Source: Ursus arctos (lineage: Eukaryota; Chordata; Mammalia; Carnivora; Ursidae). From it: a stretch of 64,000 nt of DNA. The position numbers and the translations under genes were made by a program. The stretch covers positions 42,762,177-42,826,176 of the forward strand of contig NW_026622863.1 in NCBI RefSeq assembly GCF_023065955.2, read 5' to 3'. The notes under the pieces were generated by a model. It was not told where the DNA came from. It was given only the letters and a program-made list of their open reading frames with translations, and searched no databases. This document shows, in pieces, positions 36,301 through 47,334 of this stretch. Position 1 is the stretch's first letter. The number at the start of each line of letters is the position of its first letter.

Positions 36301-39300
36301 GGAGGTTTCAGAATATGGCTGGGCACTGTGGTTTCTTCCAGAGACGTGGATGGCATTTGCTTTACCTTGCCAGAACCACTTGTAAGAGGGTGTGTACCTC
36401 AGGAAAACTGTGTCCGTGGGAAACCGGCTTTTGCCCAAACGGGTCTAGAGCCGTGGGCCTCGGGTGTCCCTCCGGCTCCCCAAAGCACAGGGACGAGGTG
36501 AGGGGCTTAGACCATGCCTGGGTAATGTTGTTTCTAAAACCTGGGTGTGTGCCATTTTGTTTACCTGGCTACTCCCCTTGGGATAGGTTTTTCCACAGCA
36601 AGAGCATATTGCTCGTCGCAAGCCGTTTTTGCCCCAGGGGTCTCCGGGCTGTGTTCGTTGGGGTTGAACTCCTGCTAGCAAAACCGCCGGGATGAGGGAA
36701 GGGCTCACACTGTGCCTCTGCCCTGTGTTCTCTTACAGCTCCGTGTATGGCATTTCATTCACCTTGCCACAGGCATTGGGAGCATGTCTGCACGTGAAGA
36801 AAGACTTTTCCGTGGGAAGCCAGTTTTTGTCAACGGGTCCCAGTGCTGTGCTCCTCTCTTCTCACTCCTGCTACCAGAAGCCCAGTGAGAATGGGAGGTT
36901 TCAGAACATGGCTGGGCATTGTGGTTTCTTCCAGAGATGTGGCTGGCATTTGCTTTACTTTGCCACAACCATTTGTGAGAGGGTCTGCACCTCAGGAAAA
37001 GTTTGTCCGTGGGAAGCCGGCTTTTGGATAAACGGGTCTCAGGACCGTGGGCCACGGGTGTCCCTCCGGCTCCCCAAAGAACAGGGACGAGGTGAGTGGC
37101 TTAGACCATGCCTGGGCATAGTTGTTTCTTACACCTGGGTGTGTGGCATTTTGTTTACCTGGCTACCCCCCTTGGGATAGGTTTTCCACAGCAAGAGCAT
37201 ATTTCTCGTCAGAAGCCGTTTTGGCCCCAGGGGTCTCCGGGCTGTGTTCGTTGGGGTTCAACTCCTGCTAGCAAAACCGCCGGGATGAGGGAAGGGCTCA
37301 GACTGTGCCTGGGCCCTGTGGTCTCTTACAGGTCCGTGTATGGCATTTCCTTCACCTTGCCACAGGCATTGGGAGCATGTCTGCACGTGGAGAAAGACTT
37401 TCCCGTGGGAAGCCGGTTTTTGTCAAACGGGACACAGTGCTGTGCTCCTCTCCTTTCACTCCTGCTGCCAGAAGCCCAGTGATGATGGGTGGGTTTAGAA
37501 CTTGCCTGGGTACTGTGTTTTTTTCCAGAGACGTGGCTGGCATTTGCTTTACCTTGCCACAACCACTTGTGAGAGGGTCTGCACCTCAGGAAAACTGTGT
37601 CCGTAGGAAGCCGGCTTTTGGCCAAACAGGACTGAGGCCCGTGGCCTTCGGGTGTCCCTCCGGCTCCCCAAAGCACAGGGACGAGGTGTGGGGCTTAGAT
37701 CATGCCTGGGCAATGTTGTTTCTTACACATGAGTGTGTGGCATTTTTTTTACCTGGCTACCCCCCTTGGGATAGGTTTTCCACAGCAAGAGAATATTGCT
37801 CGTCGCAAGCCGTTTTGGCCCTAGGGGTCTCCCTGCTGTGTTCGTTGGGGTTGAACTCCTGCTAGCAAAACCGCCGGGATGAGGGAAGGGCTCAGACTGT
37901 GCCTGGGCCCTGTGGTCTCTTACAGGTCAGTGTATGGCATTTCCTTCACCTTGCCACAGGCACTTGGGAGCATGTCTGAACGTGGAGAAAGACTCTCCCG
38001 TGGGAAGCCGGTTTTTGTCAAACGGGTCCCAGTGCTGTGCTCCTCTCTTTTCACTCGTGCTGCCAGAAGCCCAGTGCGGCTGGGAGGGCTAGGACATGGC
38101 TGGGCACTGTGGTTTCTTCCAGAGAGTGAATGGCATTTGCTTTACCTTCCCAGAAGCACTTGTGAAAGTGTCTGCACCTCAGGAAAACTATCCGTGGGAA
38201 GCTGGCTTTTGGCCAAACGGGTCTAGGGCCGTGGGTCACGGATGTCCCTCCGGCTCCCCAAAGCACAGGGACAAGGTGAGGGGCTTAGTCCATGCCAGTG
38301 CAATGTTGTTTCTCACACCTGGGTGTGTGGCATTTTGTTTACCTGGCTACCCTCCTTGGGATAGGTTTTTCCACAGCCAGAGCATATTGCTCGTCGCAAG
38401 CCGTTTTTGCCCCAGGGGTCTCCGGGCTGTGTTCGTTGGGGTTGAACTCCTGCTAGCAAAACCGCCGGGATGAGGAAAGGGCTCAGACGGTGCCTCTGCC
38501 CTGTGTTCTCTTACAGGTCCGTGTATGGCATTTCCTTCACCTTGCCACAGGCATTGGGAGCATGTCTGCACGTGAAGAAAGACTTTTCCGTGGGAAGCCG
38601 GTTTTTGTCAACGGGGCCCAGTGCTGTGCTTCTCTCTTTTCACTCCTGCTGCCAGAAGCCCATGGAGAATGGGAGGTTTCAGAACATGGCTGGGCATTGT
38701 GGTTTCTTCCAGAGACGTGGCTGGCATTTGCTTTACCTTGACACAACCACTTGTGAGAGGGTCTGCACCTCAGGAAAACTTTGTCCGTGGGAAGCCGGCT
38801 TTTGGATAAACGGGTCTCAGGACCGTGGGCCACGGGTGTCCCTCCGGCTCCCCAAAGCACAGGGACGAGGTGAGGGGCTTAGACCATGCCTGGGTAATGT
38901 TGTTTCTTACACCTGGGTGTGTGGCATTTTGTTTACCTGGCTACCCCCCTTGGGATAGGTTTTCCACAGCAAGAGCATATTGCTCGTCGCAAGCTGTTTT
39001 GGCCCCAGGGGTCTCCGGGCTGTGTTCGTTGGGGTTGAACTCCTGGTAGCAAAACCGCCGGGATGGGGGAAGGGCTCAGACTGTGCCTCTGCCCTGTGTT
39101 CTCTTACAGGTCCGTGTATGGCATTTCCTTCACCTTCCACAGGCATTGGGAGCATGTCTGAACGTGGAGAAAGACTTTCCCGTGGGAAGCCGGTTTTTGT
39201 CAAACGGGTCCCAGTGCTGTACACCTCTCCTTTCAGTCCTGCTGCCAGAAGCCCAGTGATGATGGGAGGGTTTAGAACATGGCTGGGCACTGTGGTTTCT

Positions 39301-42300
39301 TCCAGAGACGTGGCTGGCATTTGCTTTACCTTGCCACAACCACTTGTGAGAGGGTCTGCACCTCAGGAAAACTGTGTACGTAGGAAGCCGGCTTTTGGAC
39401 AAACGGGTCTCAGGCCCGTGGGCCTCGAGTGTCCCTCCGGCTCCCCAAAGCACAGGGACGAGGTGAGGGGCTTAGACCATGCCTGGGCAATGTTTTTTCT
39501 TACACCTGGGTGTGGGGCATTTTGTTTACCTGGCTACCCCCCTTGGGATAGGTTTTCCACAGTAAGAGCTTAATGCTCGTAGCAAGCCGTTTTGGCCCCA
39601 GGGGTCTCCGGACTGTGTTCGTTGGGGTTGAACTCCTGCTAGCAAAACCGCCGGGATGAGGGAAGGGCTCAGACTGTGCCTGGGCCCTGTGGTCTCTTAC
39701 ATGTCAGTGTATGGCATTTCCTTCACCTTGCCACAGGCATTGGGAGCATGTCTGCACGTGGAGAAAGACTTTCCCGTGGGAAGCCGGTTTTTGTCAAACG
39801 GGACCCAGTGCTGTTCTCCTCTCTTTTCACTCCTGCTGCCAGAAGCCCAGTGCGGCTGGGAGGGCTGGGACATGGCTGGGCTCTGTGGTTTCTTCCAGAG
39901 AAGTGGATGGCATTTGATTTACCTTGCCAGAAGCACTTGTGAGAGGGTCTACACCTCAGGAAAACTGTCCGTGGGAAGCCGGCTTTTGGCCAAACGGGTC
40001 TAGGGCCGTGGGCCTCGGGGGTCCCTCTGGCTTCCCAAAGCACAGGGACGAGGTGAGGGGCTTAGACCATACCTGTGCAATGTTGTTTCTTACACCTGGG
40101 TGTGTAGCATTTTGTTTACCTGGCTATGCCCACTTGGGATAGGTTTTCCACAGCAAGAGCATATTGCTCGTCGGAAGCCGTTTTGGCCCCAGGTGTCGCC
40201 GGGCTGTGTTCCATGGGGTTGAACTCCTGCTAGCAAAACCGCCGGGATGAGGGAAGGGCTCAGACTGTGCCTCTGCCCTGTGTTCTCTTACAGGTCCGTG
40301 TATGGCATGTCCTTCACCTTGCCACAGGCATTGGGAGCATGTCTGCACGTGGAGAATGACTTTCCCGTGGGAAGCCGGTTTTTGTCAAACGGGTCCCAAT
40401 GCTGTGCTCCTCTCTTTTCACTCCTGCTGCCAGAAGCCCAGTGCGGCTGGGAGAGCTAGGACATGGCTTGGCACTGTGGTTTCTTCCAGAGATGTAGCTG
40501 GCATTTGCTTTACCTTGCCACAACCACTTGTGAGAGGTTCTGCACCTCAGGAAAACTCTGTCCGTGGGAAGCCGGCTTTTGCCCAAACGGGACCCAGGCC
40601 CGTGGGCCTCGGGTGTCCCTCCGGCTCCCCGAAGCACAGGGACGAGGTGAGGGGCTTAGACCATGCCTGGGTAATGTTGTTTCTCACACCTGGGTGTGTG
40701 GCATTTTGTTTACCTGGCTACCCCCCTTGGGATAGGTTTTACACAACAAGAGCATATTGCCCGTCGCAAGCCGTTTTGGCCCCAGGTGTCTCCGGGCTGT
40801 GTTCGTTGGGGTTGAACTCCTGCTAGCCAAACCGCCGGGATGAGGGAAGGGCTCAGACTGTGCCTCTGCCCTGTGTTCTCTTACAGGTCCGTGTATGGCA
40901 TGTCCTTCACCTTGCCACAGGCATTGGGAGCATGTCTGCACGTGGAGAATGACTTTCCCGTGGGAAGCCGGTTTTTGTCAACGGGTCCGAGTGCTGTGCT
41001 CCTCTCTTTTCACTCCTGCTTCCAGAAGTCCAGTGAGAATGGGACGTTTCAGAACATGGCTGGGCACTGTGGTTTCTTCCAGAGAAGTGGAGGGCATGTG
41101 CTTTACATTGCCACAACCACTTGTGATAGGGTCTGCACCTCAGGAAAACTGTATCTGTGGGAAGCCGGCTTTTTGCAAAGGGGTCTCAGGGCCGTGGGCC
41201 TCGGGTGTCCCTCCGGCTCCCCAAAGCACACGGACGAGGTGAGGGGCTTAGACCATGCCTGGGCAATGTTTTTTCTTACACCTGGGTGTGTGGCATTTTG
41301 TTTACCTGGCTACCCCCCTTGGGATAGGTTTTCCACAGTAAGAGCTTACTGCTCGTTGCAAGCCGTTTTGGCCCCAGGGGTCTCCGGGCTGTGTTCGTTG
41401 GGGTTCAACTCCTGCTAGCATAACCGCCGGGATGAGGGAAGTGCTCAGACTGTGCCTGGGCCCTGTGGTCTCTTACAGGTCAGTGTATGGCATTTCCTTC
41501 ACCTTGCCACAGGCATCGGGAGCATGTCTGCACGTGGAGAAAAACTTTCCCGTGAGAAGCCGGTTTTTGTCAAACGGGTCCCACTGCTGTGCTCCTCTCC
41601 TTTCACTCCTGCTGCCAGAAGCCCAGTGATGATGGGAGGGTTTAGAACATGGCTGGGTACTGTGTTTTCTTCCAGAGACGTGGCTGGCATTTGCTTTACC
41701 TTGCCACAACCACTTGTGAGAGGATCTGCACCTCAGGAAAACTGTGTCCGTAGGAAGCCGGCTTTTGGCCAAACGGGACTGAGGCCCGTGGGCTTCGGGT
41801 GTCCCTCCGGCTCCCCAAAGCACAGGGACGAGGTGTGGGGCTTAGACCATGCCTGGACAATGTTGTTTCTTACACATGGGTGTGTGGCATTTTCTTTACC
41901 TGGCTACCCCCCTTGGGATAGGTTTTCCACAGCAAGAGCATAGTGCTCGATGCAAGCCGTTTTGGCCCCAGGCGTCTCCGGGCTGTGTTCGTTGGGGTTG
42001 AACTCCTGCTAGCAAAACCGCCGGGATGAGGGAAGGGCTCAGACTGTGCCTGGGCCCTGTGGTCTCTTACAGGTCAGTGTATGGCATTTCCTTCACCTTT
42101 CCACAGGCATTGGGAGCATGTCTGAACGTGGAGAAAGACTTTCCCGTGGGAAGCCGGTTTTTGTCAAACGGGTCCCAGTGCTGTGCTCCTCTCCTTTCAC
42201 TCCTGCTGCCAGAAGCCCAGTGATGATGGGAGGGTTTAGAACTTGGCTGGGTACTGTGTTTTCTTCCAGAGACGTGGCTGGCATTTGCTTTACCTTGCCA

Positions 42301-42635
42301 CAACCACTTGTGAGAGGGTCTGCACCTCAGGAAAACTGTGTCCGTAGGAAGGCGGCTATTGGCCAAACGGGACTGAGGCCCGTGGGCTTCGGGTGTCCCT
42401 CCGGCTCCCCAAAGCACAGGGACGAAGTGTGGGGCTTAGACCATGCCTGGGCAATGTTGTTTCTTACACATGGGTGTGCCGAATTTTCTTTACTTGGCTA
42501 CCCCCCTTGGGATAGGTTTTCCACAGCAAGAGCATATTGCTCGTCGCAAGCCGTTTTGGCCCCAGGGGTCTCCGGGCTGTGTTCGTTGGGGTTGAACTCC
42601 TGCTAGCAAAACCGCCGGGATGAGGGAAGGGCTCA

Positions 42636-42831
42636 GACTGTGCCTGGGCCCTGTGGTCTCATACAGGTCAGTGTATGGCATTTCCTTCACCTTGCCACAG
42701 GCATTGGGAGCATGTCTGCACGTGGAGAAAGACTTTCCCGTGGGAAGCCGGTTTTTGTCAAACGGGTCCCAGTGCTGTGCTCCTCTCTTTTCACTCCTGC
42801 TGCCAGAAGCCCAGTGCGGCTGGGAGGGCTA
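42636..42831 (+). repeat. Subunit A of a representative monomer (196 bp)
   Basis: This is the first of three homologous subunits. It opens with GACTGTGCCTGGGC, then TCTCATACAGGTCAGTG (the array consensus has TCTCTTACAG), TGGCATTTCCTTCACCTTGCCACAGG, GAGCATGTCTGCACGTGGAG, CCGTGGGAAGCCGG, TCAAACGGGTCCCAG and CACTCCTGCTGCCAGAAGCC, and it ends in a purine-rich GGCTGGGAGGGCTA. Nearly every block has a counterpart at the same offset in subunits B and C. Variants in A (GTCAGTG or GTCCGTG; AAAGACTTT, AAAGACTCT or AATGACTTT; TGCGGC, TGAGAA or TGATGA) are the best markers for sorting monomers into classes. Confidence 0.85.
42708..42724 (+). promoter_or_regulatory. p53-half-site-like GAGCATGTCT next to CACGTG E-box
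   Basis: GAGCATGTCT at 42708-42717 fits RRRCWWGYYY and is followed one base later by the palindrome CACGTG at 42719-42724. Most subunit A copies have this pair. Class variants destroy the E-box (GCCCGTGG, GCACTTGG, GCATGTGG, GCACGAGG). No second p53 half-site is adjacent. This is a motif match only. Confidence 0.3.
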
Positions 42832-43028
42832 GGACATGGCTGGGCACTGTGGTTTCTTCCAGAGACGTGGCTGGCATTTGCTTTACCTTGCCAGAACCAC
42901 TTGTGAGAGGGTCTGCACCTCAGGAAAACTGTCCGTGGGAAGCCGGCTTTTGGCCAAACGGGTCTAGGGCCGTGGGCCTCGGGTGTCCCTCTGGCTCGCC
43001 AAAGCACAGGGACGAGGTGAGGGGCTTA
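42832..43028 (+). repeat. Subunit B of a representative monomer (197 bp)
   Basis: The second subunit opens with GGACATGGCTGGGC and continues with TTTCTTCCAGAGACGTGG, TGGCATTTGCTTTACCTTGCC, GGGTCTGCACCTCAGG, CCGTGGGAAGCCGG, CCAAACGGGTCT and GGCTCGCCAAAGCACAGGG (most monomers read GGCTCCCCAAAGC), ending with GACGAGGTGAGGGGCTTA. The match to subunit A is clearest at TGGCATTT..CCTTGCCA, at CCGTGGGAAGCCGG and at AAACGGGTC, with short indels between. By eye the first 140 bp match at roughly two-thirds to three-quarters of positions. Class markers are GGATAAAC, GGCCAAAC, GGACAAAC or TGCAAAGG after CTTTT, and TCTAGGGCC, TCTCAGGGCC, CTCAGGCCC or CTCAGGACC after that. Confidence 0.85.
42863..43016 (+). 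other. Exon-like stretch of subunit B (example)
   Basis: A pyrimidine-rich GTTTCTTCCAG ends at 42862 and a GAG|GTGAGG donor-like site lies at 43014-43020, enclosing 154 bp. Most monomers keep both motifs, so the array carries about a hundred such stretches in the same orientation, 592 bp apart. Both resemble metazoan splice-site consensus sequences. Nothing here shows that they are used, and an accidental match is plausible. Confidence 0.3.
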
Positions 43029-43226
43029 AACCATGCCTCTGGAATGTTGTTTCTTACACCTGGGTGTGTGGCATTTTCTTTACCTGGCTACGCTCACTTG
43101 GGATAGGTTTTCCACAGCAAGAGCATATTGCTCGTCGAAAGCCGTTTTGGCCCCAGGGGTCTCCGGGTTGTGTTCGTTGGGGTTGAACTCCTGCTAGCAA
43201 AACCGCCGGGATGAGGGAAGGGCTCA
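43029..43226 (+). repeat. Subunit C of a representative monomer (198 bp)
   Basis: The third subunit has the array consensus opening GACCATGCCTGGGC (here slightly changed), then TTTCTTACACCTGGG, TGGCATTTTGTTTACCTGGC, TTGGGATAGGTTTTCCACAG, GCTCGTCGAAAGCCG, TTTTGGCCCCAGGGG, TCTCCGGG, GTTCGTTGGGG, and GAACTCCTGCTAGCAAAACC. It ends in GATGAGGGAAGGGCTCA. Its tail aligns with A (ACTCCTGCTGCCAGAAGCC against ACTCCTGCTAGCAAAACC) and its head aligns with B. C therefore runs across the arbitrary monomer boundary at 43184/43185. It is the most diverged of the three but keeps the same block order and length. Confidence 0.82.
43172..43188 (+). other. Half match to the CENP-B box
   Basis: The TTCGTTGG at 43173-43180 equals the left half of the CENP-B box, but the right half (A at the ninth core position, then CGGG) is absent; the sequence continues GGTTGAAC. 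The left half is present in nearly every monomer and lost where GTTCCATGGGG replaces it (about 30722, 40208, 46728 and 56223). By the accepted core pattern this is not a CENP-B site. Confidence 0.2.
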
Positions 43227-46200
43227 GACTGTGCCTGGGCCCTGTGTTCTCTTACAGGTCCGTGTATGGCATTTGCTTCACCTTGCCAAAGGCATTGGGA
43301 GCATGTCTGCCCGTGGAGAATGACTTTCCCGTGGGAAGCCGGTTTTTGTCAACGGGCCCCAGTGCTGTGCTCCTCTCTTTTCACTCTTGCTGCCAGAAGC
43401 CCAGTGAGAATGGGAGGTTTCAGAACATGGCTGGGCATTGTGGTTTCTTCCAGAGACGTGGCTGGCATTTGCTTTACCTTGCCACAACCACTTGTGAGAG
43501 GGTCTGCACCTCAGGAAAACTTTGTCCGTGGGAAGCCGGCTTTTGGATAAACGGGTCTCAGGACCGTGGGCCACGGGTGTCCCTCCGTTTCCCCAAAGCA
43601 CAGGGACGAGGTGAGGGGCTTAGACCATGCCTGGGCAATGTTGTTTCTTACACGTGGGTGTGTGGCATTTTGTTTACCTGGCTACCCCCCTTGGGATAGG
43701 TTTTCCACAGCAAGAGCATATTGCTCGTCGGAAGCCGGTTTGGCCCCAGGGGTCTCCGGGCTGTGTTCGTTGGGGTTGAACTCCTGCTAGCAAAACCGCC
43801 GGGATGAGGGAAGTGCTCAGACTGTGCCTCTGCCCTCTGTTCTCTTACAGGACAGTGTATGGCATTTCCTTCACCTTGCCACAGGCACTGGGGAGCATGT
43901 CTGCATGTGGAGAAAGACTCTCCCGGGGGAAGCCGGTTTTTGTCAAACGGGTCCCAGTGCTGTGCTCCTCTCTTTTCACTCCTGCTACCAGAAGCCCAGT
44001 GCGGCTGGGAGGGCTAGGACATGGCTGGGCACTGTGGTTTCTTCCAGAGAGTGAATGGCATTTGCTGTACCTTGCCAGAAGCACTTGTGAAAGGGTCTGC
44101 ACCTCAGGAAAACTGTCCGTGGGAAGCTGGCTTTTGGCCAAACGGGTCTAGGGCCGTGGGCCTCGGGGGTCCCTCCGGCTCCCCAAAGCACAGGGACAAG
44201 GTGAGGGGCTTAGACCATGCCTGTGCAATGTTGTTTCTTACACCTGGGTGTGTGGCATTTTGTTTACCAGGCTACGCTCACTTGGGATAGGTTTTCCACA
44301 GCAAGAGCATATTGCTCGTAGGAAGCCGTTTTGGCCCAGGGGTCTCCGGGTTGTGTTCGTTGGGGTTGAACTCCTGCTAGCAAAACCGCCGGGATGAGGG
44401 AAGGGCTCAGACTGTGGATGGGCCCTGTAATCTCTTACAGGTCCGTGTATGGCATTTCCTTCACCTTGCCACAGGCATTGGGAGCATGTCTGCACGTGGA
44501 GAATGACTTTCCCGTGGGAAGCCGGTTTTTGTCAACGGGCCCCAGTGCTGTGCTCCTCTCTTTTCACTCCTGCTGCCAGAAGCCCAATGAGAATTGGACG
44601 GTTTAAACGTGGCTGGGTACTGTGTTTTCTTCCGGACACGTGGCTCGCATTTGCTTTACCTTGCCACAACCACTTGTGAGAGGGTCTGCACCTCAGGAAA
44701 ACTCTGTCCGTGGGAAGCCGGCATTTGGCCAAACGGGTCTCAGTCCCGTGGGCTTCGGGTGTCCTTCCGGCTCCCCAAAGCACAGGGAGGAGGTGAGGGG
44801 CTTTGACCTTGCCTGGGCAATGTTGTTTCTTACACCTGGGTGTGTGGCATTTTGTTTACCTGGCTACCCCCACTTGGGATAGGTTGTCCACAGCAAGAGC
44901 ATATTGCTCGTTGCAAGCCGTTTTGGCCCCAGGGGTCTCCGGGCTGTGTTCTTTGGGGTTGAACTCCTGCTAGCAAAACCGCCGGGATGAGGGAAGGGCT
45001 CAGACTGTGCCTCTGCCCTGTGTTCTCTTACAGGTCCGTGTATGGCATTTCCTTCACCTTGCCACAGGCATTGGGAGCATGTCTGCACGTGGAGAATGAC
45101 TTTCCCGTGGGAAGCCGGTTTTTGTCAACGGGTCCCAGTGCTGTGCTCCTCTCTTTTCACTCCTGCTGCCAGAAGTCCAGTGAGAATGGGAGGTTTCAGA
45201 ACATGGCTGGGCACTGTGGTTTCTTCCAGAGAAGTGGAGGGCATGTGCTTTACATTGCCACAACCACTTGTGATAGGGTCTGCACCTCAGGAAAACTGTA
45301 TCTGTGGGAAGCCGGCTTTTTGCAAAGGGGTCTCAGGGCCGTGGGCCTCGGGTGTCCCTCCGGCTCCCCAAAGCACAGGGACGAGGTGAGGGGTTTAGAC
45401 CATGCCTGGGCAGTGTTGTTTCTTACACCTGGGTGTGTGGCATTTTGTTTACCTGGCTACCACCCTTGGGATAGGTTTTGTACAGCAAGAGCATATTGCT
45501 CGTCGCAAGCCGTTTTGGCCCCAGGGGTCTCCGGGCTGTGTTCGTTGGGGTTGAACTCCTGCTAGCAAAACCGCCGGGATGAGGGAAGGGCTCAGACTGT
45601 GCCTCTGCCCTGTGTTCTCTTACAGGTCCGTGTATGGCATTTCCTTCTCCTTGCCACAGGCATTGGGAGCATGTCTGCACGTAGAGAATGACTTTCCCGT
45701 GGGAAGCCTGTTTTTGTCAACGGGTCCCAGTGTTGTGCTCCTCTCTTTTCACTCCTGCTGCCAGAAGCCCAGTGAGAATGGGAGGTTTCAGAACATGGCT
45801 GGGCACTGTGGTTTCTTCCAGAGAAGTGGAGGGCATTTGCTTTACATTGCCACAACCACTTGTGATAGGGTCTGCACCTCAGGAAAACTGTATCTGTGGG
45901 AAGCCGGCTTTTTGCAAAGGGGTCTCAGGGCCGTGGGCCTCGGGTGTCCCTCCGGCTCCCCAAAGCACAGGGACGAGGTGAGGGGCTTAGACCATGCCTG
46001 GGCAATGTTGTTTCTTACACCTGCGTGTGTGGCATTTTGTTTACCTGGCTACCACCCTTGGGATAGGTTTTGTACAGCAAGAGCATATTGCTCGTCGCAA
46101 GCCGTTTTGGCCTCAGGGGTCTCCGGGCTGTGTTCGTTGGGGTTGAACTCCTGCAAGCAAAACCACCGAGATGAGGGAAGTGCTCAGACTGTGCCTCTGC

Positions 46201-46740
46201 CCTGTGTTCTCTTACAGGTCCGTGTATGGCATTTCCTTCACCTTGCCACAGGCATTTGGGAGCATGTCTGCACGTGGAGAAAGACTTTCCCGTGGGAAGC
46301 CGGTTTTTGTCAAACGGGTCCCAGTAATGTGCTCCTCTCCTTTCACTCGTGCTGCCAGAAGCCCAGTGATGATGGGAGGGTTTAGAACATGGCTGGGCAC
46401 TGTGGTTTCTTCCAGAGACGTGGCTGGCATTTGCTTTACCTTGCCACAACCACTTGTGAGATCGTCTGCACCTCAGGAAAACTTTGTCCGTTGGAAGCCG
46501 GCTTTTGGATAAATGGGTCTCAGGACCGTGGGCCACGGATGTCCCTCCGGCTCCCCAAAGCACAAGGACGAAGTGAGGGGCTTAGACCATGCCCGGGCAA
46601 TGTTGTTTTTCACACCTGGGTGTGTGGCATTTTGTTTACCTGGCTACGCCCACTTGGGATAGGTTTTCCACAGCAAGAGCATATTGTTCGTCGGAAGCCG
46701 TTTTGGCCCCAGTGGTCTCCGGGCTGTGTTCCATGGGGTT
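43185..46740 (+). repeat. Six-monomer copy of the 23-27 kb block, two monomers missing
   Basis: Monomers start at 43185, 43778, 44368, 44961, 45553 and 46145. The first three match 23049-24805 at an offset of 20,135-20,136 bp. The next two, and the start of the sixth, match 25990-27300 at an offset of 18,971 bp. The HOR11 monomers equivalent to 24806 and 25398 are therefore absent, with the joint in subunit C near 44865-44890: CCCCACTTGGG fits one side and GGTTGTCCACAG the other. The third monomer lacks the 19-bp deletion of its relatives, so it may predate that deletion. Private changes (GCCAAAGGC, GTGGATGGGC) show that this copy is older than the HOR8 copies. Confidence 0.9.
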
Positions 46741-47334
46741 GAACTCCTGCTAGCAAAACCGCCGGGACGAGGGAAGGGCTCAGACTGTGGCTGGGCCCTG
46801 TAATCTCTTACAGGTCAGTGTATGGCATTTCCTTCACCTTGCCACAGGCACTTGGGAGCATGTCTGCACGTGGAGAAAGACTTTCCCGTGGGAAGCCGGT
46901 TTTTGTCAAACGGGTCCCAGTAATGTGCTCCTCTCCTTTCACTCGTGCTGCCAGAAGCCCAGTGATGATGGGAGGGCTAGGACATGGCTGGGTACTGTGT
47001 TTTCTTCTAGAGACGTGGCTGGCATTTGCTTTACCTTGCCACAACCACTTGTGAGAGGGTCTGCACCTCAGGAAATCTCTGTCCGTGGGAAGCCGGCTTT
47101 TGGCCAAACGGGTCTCAGCCCCGTGGGCCTCGGGTGTCCCTCCGGTTCCCCAAAGCACAGGGACGAGGTGAGGGGCTTAGACCATGCCTGGGCAATGTTG
47201 TTTCTTACACCTGGGTGTGTGACATTCTGTTTACCTGGCTACCCCCCTTGGGATTGGTTTTCCACAGCAAGAGCATATTGCTCGTCGGAAGCCGTTTAGG
47301 CCCCAGGGGTCTCCGGGCTGTGTTCGTTGGGGTT
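46741..47334 (+). repeat. Monomer 80: hybrid at the left edge of HOR6
   Basis: Its subunit A (CAGTAATGTGCTCC, GATGATGGGAGGGCTAGGAC, TTCTTCTAGAG) belongs with the neighbouring 46145 monomer and with 27767. From about 47050 its subunits B and C (GGAAATCTCTGTCC, CCGGTTCCCC, GTGACATTCTG, GGGATTGG) are nearly identical to the monomer at 50301, which is 3,560 bp downstream. The left end of the HOR6 duplication therefore lies inside this monomer, in subunit B, not at a monomer boundary. Confidence 0.88.

Larger units (their letters stand above)
36072..43184 (+). repeat. Monomers 62-73: divergent mosaic block
   Basis: Monomers start at 36072, 36666, 37259, 37853, 38444, 39037, 39630, 40221, 40814, 41406, 42000 and 42594. 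The first opens with TCGGTTTGAAC and TCTTAGAGGTC, shared with 62158. The one at 39630 has GGCATTTGATTTACC and GTGTGTAGCAT, shared with 62752. The one at 40814 resembles the HOR11 monomers at 19499 and 25990 (GAGGGCATGTGC). Adjacent pairs 41406 and 42000 are similar (GATGATGGG, AGGAAG, GGACTGAGGCCC, GAGGTGTGGGG or GAAGTGTGGGG). Subunit C of the last monomer switches to the TACGCTCACTTGGG type and so leads into the duplicated 43-kb block. Confidence 0.87.

Noticed and set aside
43172..43188. Functional CENP-B box
   Set aside because: Only TTCG and the following TTGG match; the required A and CGGG of the core are absent on this strand, and I found no full core on the other strand.
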